Under the pieces are notes generated by a model, which was not told the DNA's origin, did not search any database, and saw only the letters and a program-made list of their open reading frames with translations. Positions 59,988-64,000 of a stretch of DNA of 64,000 nucleotides are shown piece after piece (the first letter of the stretch is position 1; each line of letters starts with the position of its first letter). Source of the DNA: Nonomuraea rubra (GTDB taxonomy: Bacteria > Actinomycetota > Actinomycetes > Streptosporangiales > Streptosporangiaceae); the NCBI RefSeq assembly GCF_014207985.1, contig NZ_JACHMI010000001.1, positions 11,205,001 to 11,269,000 of the forward strand, in the 5' to 3' direction. The position numbers and the translations under genes are program-made.

Positions 59988-61130
59988 ATGTGGACGAAAC
60001 TCGTGCCGGTCGCGGCACTCATCGCCTCGGTCACGCTCACCGGCGGGACCGCGTACGCCGAACCGACGACGCCGGTCGGCGGCGAGGCGCTGGGCAGCCG
60101 CGGCCTGATCGCCCCTGCGGGCGTCAAGAAGCCACCCAAGAGCAAGGCTACTTCGTACGTCATCGCGGACGCCGACACGGGTGAGGTGCTCGCCGCCAAG
60201 GATCCTCACGGGCGATACCTGCCGGCCAGCACGCTGAAGACGCTGACCGCGATCACCCTGATCCCCAAGCTCGACAAGAACCGCAGGATCCGGCCCAGCC
60301 ACAACGCCTGCAACCAGGAGGGCAGCGCGGTCGGCCTGTCGCCGAAGGCCACGTACAAGGTCGAGGACCTGTTCAGGGCGCTGATGATGTCGTCGGGCAA
60401 CGACGCCGCCATGGCACTGGCCGAGACGAACGGCAGCCTGGCCAAGACCATGAGCGACATGAACGCCGAGGCCAAGCGGCTGCAGGCGAACGACACCGTG
60501 GCCAAGACGCCCAGCGGGCTGGACAAGCCGGGGCAGAGCAGCTCGGCGTACGACCTGGCGCTGATCGCCCGCGCGGGGCTGGCCAACCCCGACTTCCGCC
60601 GCTACATCAGCACGAAGACCGCCAAGTTCCCGGCGCCCAAGGGGTACTACGAGATCAGCAACCACAACAAGCTGCTCTGGCGCTACGACGGCATGGTCGG
60701 CGTGAAGAACGGCTGGACCTCGAAGGCGCAGGCCAGCTTCGTCGGCGCGGCCACCCGCGGCGGCCACACGATCGTGGTGAGCATCATGCGGCACGAGGGC
60801 GGCTTCTGGGACGAGGTGACCCAGCTCCTCGACTGGGGCTTCTCGGTGCGCGGCAAGACCACCCCGGTCGGCCGGCTCGTGGACCCGCTGCCGGCCTCGG
60901 CGCTCGCCGCGCCCCAGCCGTCCGGCGCGCCGGGCGCGCCGAACGCGTCGGCCTCGCCCGGCGTCTCCGTCACGCCGGCCGCCCAGCCGCCGCTGCTGGA
61001 CACCGCAGCCTCCAAGCAGACCGACTCCACCAGGACGGTCGGCTCGCTGGTGATCGGCGGGGGCCTGCTGTTCGGGCTGATCTGGCTCGGGTACGGCATC
61101 CGCCGCAAGCGCGGCCGCTCACGCCTCTGA
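59988..61130 (+). CDS. D-alanyl-D-alanine carboxypeptidase (S11, PBP5-like)
   Basis: A 380-residue exported penicillin-binding protein that trims the terminal D-Ala of peptidoglycan stem peptides. Signal peptide 1-24 (TAYA cut), SxxK in PASTLKTL (Ser81, Lys84), SxN in SSGND (Ser136), and KNG (240-242) in place of the usual KTG. A Pro/Ala/Ser-rich stretch (about 300-345) leads to a C-terminal membrane anchor (352-371) followed by a basic end. It sits at the outer face of the membrane. It converges with the YihY gene with a 12-base overlap. Confidence 0.94.
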   Translation: MWTKLVPVAALIASVTLTGGTAYAEPTTPVGGEALGSRGLIAPAGVKKPPKSKATSYVIADADTGEVLAAKDPHGRYLPASTLKTLTAITLIPKLDKNRRIRPSHNACNQEGSAVGLSPKATYKVEDLFRALMMSSGNDAAMALAETNGSLAKTMSDMNAEAKRLQANDTVAKTPSGLDKPGQSSSAYDLALIARAGLANPDFRRYISTKTAKFPAPKGYYEISNHNKLLWRYDGMVGVKNGWTSKAQASFVGAATRGGHTIVVSIMRHEGGFWDEVTQLLDWGFSVRGKTTPVGRLVDPLPASALAAPQPSGAPGAPNASASPGVSVTPAAQPPLLDTAASKQTDSTRTVGSLVIGGGLLFGLIWLGYGIRRKRGRSRL

Positions 61131-62111
61131 CCGCCGCGACGGCGCCGGCCCGGGCGCCGGGCCGTCCCCCGGCGGGCCGTCCACCTCCGTGGACGGGATC
61201 GGCGACGGGGACGGCGGCGGGCAGAGCCCGGCGGTGGCCGTCCAGGCGGCGACGAAGAGGATGAGCCGGGCCGAGAAGTTCATCCAGACCAGCAGGCCGG
61301 CGATGGCGGCGAACGCGCCGTACACCACGTTGCCCATCGTGCTGGCCAGCAGCAGCGTGGCGATCTGCTTGAGCACCCCGAACAGGATCGCGCCCAGCAG
61401 GGCGCCCTTGGCGATCACCCGGAACGGCTGGGTGGGCCTGGCCACCCAGCCGAGCAGGATCACGAACAGCAGCCAGTCGGCCCCCACGCTCGCCGTCACC
61501 CCGGCGACCCGCAGCGTCAGCCAGCCTGCCAGCGAGTCCCCGCCGAACACGAGCTTCATGACGTGGTCGGTGGCGGTCGTGGCGAACCCCGCGACCAGCA
61601 CGGACGAGATCGCCGTGACGCCCAGCAGGATCAGCGAGGCCAGGTCGCGCAGCTTGCCGAGGAAGAAGTCGAGCGGCGGCGCGGTGGTCATCGACATCTC
61701 GCGCAGCGCCCCGCGCAGCGCGTCCAGCGCGCCGAGCCCGGCGTAGAGCAGGCCGAGCAGGCCGATGATGCCCGCGGTCGTCTTGGCCTGGGCGATCTGC
61801 TCCAGGTCGAAGTTCAGCTTGTCCATGATGCCCGGCAGCCGCTCGGTGATCGCCTGGTTCATCGCCTCGCGGGTGGCCTGGCTGGTGGCCACCACGAAGC
61901 CGAGCACCGAGTACCCCAGCACCAGCAGGGGGAAGAAGGACAGGAACGCGAAGTAGGTGACCGCACCGGCCAGCCGGTCGCCGGACTGGAGCTGGTAGCG
62001 CTGGGCCGCCCGGACGAGATGGTCGAGCGAGAGCCTGCGTACCCGCCAGTGGTCCAGCTTGACGCGGCCCCAGGCCTTCACCGAAGCGACGCGTTCGGTA
62101 AGACTCGCCAT
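61119..62111 (-). CDS. YihY/BrkB-family membrane protein
   Basis: A 330-residue protein with six or more predicted membrane segments. DRLAGAVTYFAFLSFFPLLVLGYSVLGF opens the BrkB domain, and WMNFSARLILFVAAWTA near the end closes it. The C-terminal 45 residues are Pro/Gly-rich and cytosolic. The function of the family is not established; it has been linked to virulence and membrane processes. ATG 62111 follows AGAGGGG. The upstream amidohydrolase is on the same strand with a 25-base gap, so co-transcription is likely. Confidence 0.9.
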   Translation of the reverse strand: MASLTERVASVKAWGRVKLDHWRVRRLSLDHLVRAAQRYQLQSGDRLAGAVTYFAFLSFFPLLVLGYSVLGFVVATSQATREAMNQAITERLPGIMDKLNFDLEQIAQAKTTAGIIGLLGLLYAGLGALDALRGALREMSMTTAPPLDFFLGKLRDLASLILLGVTAISSVLVAGFATTATDHVMKLVFGGDSLAGWLTLRVAGVTASVGADWLLFVILLGWVARPTQPFRVIAKGALLGAILFGVLKQIATLLLASTMGNVVYGAFAAIAGLLVWMNFSARLILFVAAWTATAGLCPPPSPSPIPSTEVDGPPGDGPAPGPAPSRRSEA

Positions 62112-62136
62112 CACACCCCTCTTCCCGCGGCGGCGA

Positions 62137-63417
62137 TCACACGGCGACCACCGCCCCGGCGGTCTCCGCCAGGGCCGCCAGGACCGATGCCAGGTCCTGA
62201 TGGAGCATCTGCCCACCTCTCTTCAGCACACGCCCCGCGACCATGACCGTGTCCACGCAACCGGTGTCGGCGTTCAGCACGATCGCGCCGATGGGGTCGT
62301 GCGCGGCGGCCATGCCGAGCGTGTCCGTACGCAGGAGCTGCAGGTCGGCCTGCTTGCCCGGCCGCAGCGAGCCGACAACGTCGCCGAGCCCGACCACCTG
62401 CGCGCCCTCGATGGTGGCCATGCGCAGCGCGTCGCGGGTGGTGAAGCCGAGGCCCGCGCCGCCGGGGCGGCCGCGTTCGAGCAGGTGGGCGGTGCGCATC
62501 TGGCTGAACATGTCGCCGGGCGAGCACACCACCGTGTCGGCGCTGAGCCCGGTCGGGATGCCCGCCGCCCTGAGGCTGCCGGTGGTGGGGTAGCCGAGGC
62601 CGAGGCTCATCTCGTCCACGGGCGAGACCGAGGCGGTGGCGCCGGTGGCGGCGATGCGCTTGAGCTGCTCGTCGGTGTAGTGCAGGGCGTGCACGAACGT
62701 GGTCGGGGTGGACAGCAGCCCGTTGTCCTCCAGGAAGGCCAGCCCTCTGGCGGCGCTCTCGCCGCCGTGCCCGCCCAGGTGCGCGGTGACCGGCAGGCCC
62801 AGCTCGGCGGCCACGCGCCACTCCGCCAGGGCGCGCTTCTCGCCCGCGATCTCCGGCCCGATGGCCGCGACCGCCATCGTGACCAGGCCGGGCGTGTCGA
62901 ACAGGGTCTCGCGGACGCGCCGGGTCTCCTCTGCCACCCCGCCGTTCCGGCCGCCGTAGCAGTAGCCGAAGACGGCCCTGATGCCGGACTCGCGCAGCGC
63001 CCGTACGGCGGCCTCGGTGTGCTCGGGGCTGAACTGGGCGTGGGACCAGTCGAGCAGCGTGGTGACGCCGGAGTCGAGGCACTCCAGGGCGCCGGCCAGG
63101 TTGCCCGCGTAGAGGTCGCGCGGGCGGTGGCGGGGGGCGAGCTCGGTGATGATCCGGCGCATGTAGCCGCCGAAGTCGACGTCGGGCGCGACCGCCCTGA
63201 TGCCGGCCTGCCAGGTGTGGCGGTGCGTGTCGACGAACCCGGGCAGCACGAGCCGCCCGGTCGCGTCGATCACCTCGGCGCCCGGCTCGGCGGGCAGGCC
63301 GGGACCGACCGCGGTGATCGTGCCGCCGTCCACGCGTACGTCCACCCGGCCCAGCACCACGGGCTCGGGCTCGGTGTCGATGACGACCCCGTTCTTGATC
63401 AGGATGGTGGATGTCAT
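62137..63417 (-). CDS. Amidohydrolase-superfamily deaminase/chlorohydrolase (AtzA/TrzN/SsnA-like)
   Basis: A 426-residue metal hydrolase of subtype III. LPGFVDTHRHTWQAG gives the first metal histidines, TAHLGGHGGE another and FVHALHYTDEQL the next, with late STTV/SADTVVCSPGDMF where the metal aspartate lies. Relatives deaminate guanine, 8-oxoguanine, S-adenosylhomocysteine or triazines. The exact substrate is unknown; a nucleobase or heterocycle is most likely. It is divergent from a MarR regulator with an inverted repeat between. Confidence 0.9.
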   Translation of the reverse strand: MTSTILIKNGVVIDTEPEPVVLGRVDVRVDGGTITAVGPGLPAEPGAEVIDATGRLVLPGFVDTHRHTWQAGIRAVAPDVDFGGYMRRIITELAPRHRPRDLYAGNLAGALECLDSGVTTLLDWSHAQFSPEHTEAAVRALRESGIRAVFGYCYGGRNGGVAEETRRVRETLFDTPGLVTMAVAAIGPEIAGEKRALAEWRVAAELGLPVTAHLGGHGGESAARGLAFLEDNGLLSTPTTFVHALHYTDEQLKRIAATGATASVSPVDEMSLGLGYPTTGSLRAAGIPTGLSADTVVCSPGDMFSQMRTAHLLERGRPGGAGLGFTTRDALRMATIEGAQVVGLGDVVGSLRPGKQADLQLLRTDTLGMAAAHDPIGAIVLNADTGCVDTVMVAGRVLKRGGQMLHQDLASVLAALAETAGAVVAV

Positions 63418-63422
63418 GCCTG

Positions 63423-63442
63423 AAAGCTTAGAAAGAAGCTTT
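63423..63442. promoter_or_regulatory. MarR operator between amidohydrolase and MarR genes
   Basis: AAAGCTT and AAGCTTT are perfect inverted arms around six bases, in the 43-base gap between the divergent starts at 63417 and 63461. Both promoters must overlap it. Confidence 0.7.
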
Positions 63443-63460
63443 TAAGAAAGCAATCCCCTG

Positions 63461-63982
63461 ATGGGTATCCTCGATCCCGTGAAACCGGACGAGATCGACG
63501 CGATGGTGCCCCGCTGGCAGGAAGCGGGCCTGTCGTCGTCGCTCATCGCCACCCTGGAGCTGGGCAAGCGCGTCTCGCGGCTCAACCAGCTGTTCGAGCA
63601 GGCGATCAAGGCCGATCTGGCGGAGCTGGGGCTGACGTACGCGGAGTTCGACGTGCTGGCGGCACTGCTGCGGGCGCCGTCCTGCCGGATGCGGCCCAGC
63701 GAGCTGGCCAAGTCGCTCTTCCTCACCTCGGGCGGCATCAGCAACGTGCTGCAGCGGCTGAGCGCGGCCGGGTACGTCGAGCGCGAGGCGGACGAGGGCG
63801 ACGCGCGCAGCCGCTGGGTACGGCTCACCGGCGAGGGGCGCCGCATGGCGGAGGCCGCGCTGGAGACCACCGCCGGCGCCTACCACGACGTCAGCGCGGG
63901 AGTCCCCGAGGAGGCCGTCCGGCAGGCGGCCGACGCGCTGCGCGAGATCCTCACCCACCTGAGCCGCCGCCGCTACCGCTGA
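63461..63982 (+). CDS. MarR-family transcriptional regulator
   Basis: A 173-residue winged-helix regulator: LGLTYAEFDVLAALLRAPSCRMRPSELAKSLFLTSGGISNVLQRLSAAGYVERE is the helix-turn-helix, and DEGDARSRWVRLT the wing. The family usually dimerises through both ends. ATG 63461 has no obvious ribosome site; GTG 63479 is an alternative. With the AAAGCTT repeat it likely controls itself and the divergent amidohydrolase. The 18 bases after its stop reach the window edge without another feature. Confidence 0.92.
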   Translation: MGILDPVKPDEIDAMVPRWQEAGLSSSLIATLELGKRVSRLNQLFEQAIKADLAELGLTYAEFDVLAALLRAPSCRMRPSELAKSLFLTSGGISNVLQRLSAAGYVEREADEGDARSRWVRLTGEGRRMAEAALETTAGAYHDVSAGVPEEAVRQAADALREILTHLSRRRYR

Positions 63983-64000
63983 CCTGCGGGGACGGCCTCA

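Overview
This window comes from a high-GC actinobacterial chromosome. Third codon positions are strongly G/C-rich, GTG and TTG starts are common, signal peptides are of the Tat and lipoprotein types, and many genes overlap at ATGA or GTGA. The gene content (LpdA-type quinone dehydrogenase, SCO4848-like membrane protein, mycothiol-type DinB-fold protein, ROK and LacI sugar regulators) fits Streptosporangiales, for example Nonomuraea. That placement is inference. I saw no rRNA, tRNA, CRISPR array, insertion sequence or prophage.

Region 1 (1-7.96 kb and 14.1-27.4 kb) looks like a xyloglucan/xylo-oligosaccharide utilisation region in several transcription units. It holds a secreted GH74 xyloglucanase with a CBM2, a secreted GH3, a cytosolic GH31 alpha-xylosidase, a cytosolic GH3, and two sugar ABC importers without their own ATPase. 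The regulators are a ROK (XylR-like) repressor and a LacI regulator cut by the left edge. Two near-identical XylR-like operator sites, plus a weaker third, lie in front of the ROK/importer pair, the GH31 operon and a short-chain dehydrogenase divergent from GH74. A DoxX-like protein and a secreted LppX-like protein sit inside the region.

Region 2 (8-14.1 kb) is accessory: a decayed gene, an orphan SUKH protein, a toxin-antitoxin pair with an enlarged toxin, a formamidase, a membrane protein, a VOC protein, a frameshifted small gene and a HEAT-like protein.

Region 3 (27.4-36.1 kb) is metabolic: DinB-fold protein, LpdA, gamma-glutamylcyclotransferase, an MHS transporter divergent from a double-module Lrp regulator with an M20 peptidase, then purine nucleoside phosphorylase coupled to a phosphosugar mutase.

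Region 4 (36.1-47.6 kb) is rich in regulators: an ATPase behind two matching palindromes, a MerR/ECF sigma/GyrI-like trio with a classical 19-bp-spacer promoter, a TetR/acyl-CoA ligase/enoyl-CoA hydratase operon, and an MFS pump divergent from a MarR regulator across a triple 15-bp operator. Adenosine deaminase, a PH-domain protein, a cupin and an AMIN lipoprotein lie between.

Region 5 (47.6-54.3 kb) is one nucleoside uptake and salvage operon: BmpA-type binding protein, ABC ATPase, two permeases, cytidine deaminase and thymidine phosphorylase. With the adenosine deaminase, nucleoside phosphorylase and mutase elsewhere in the window it gives a near-complete salvage route.

Region 6 (54.6-64 kb) holds a secreted S15 peptidase, an M20 amidohydrolase, an orphan PGM1-related ATP-grasp peptide ligase, an SCO4848-like protein, a D,D-carboxypeptidase, a YihY/BrkB membrane protein, and an amidohydrolase divergent from a MarR regulator.
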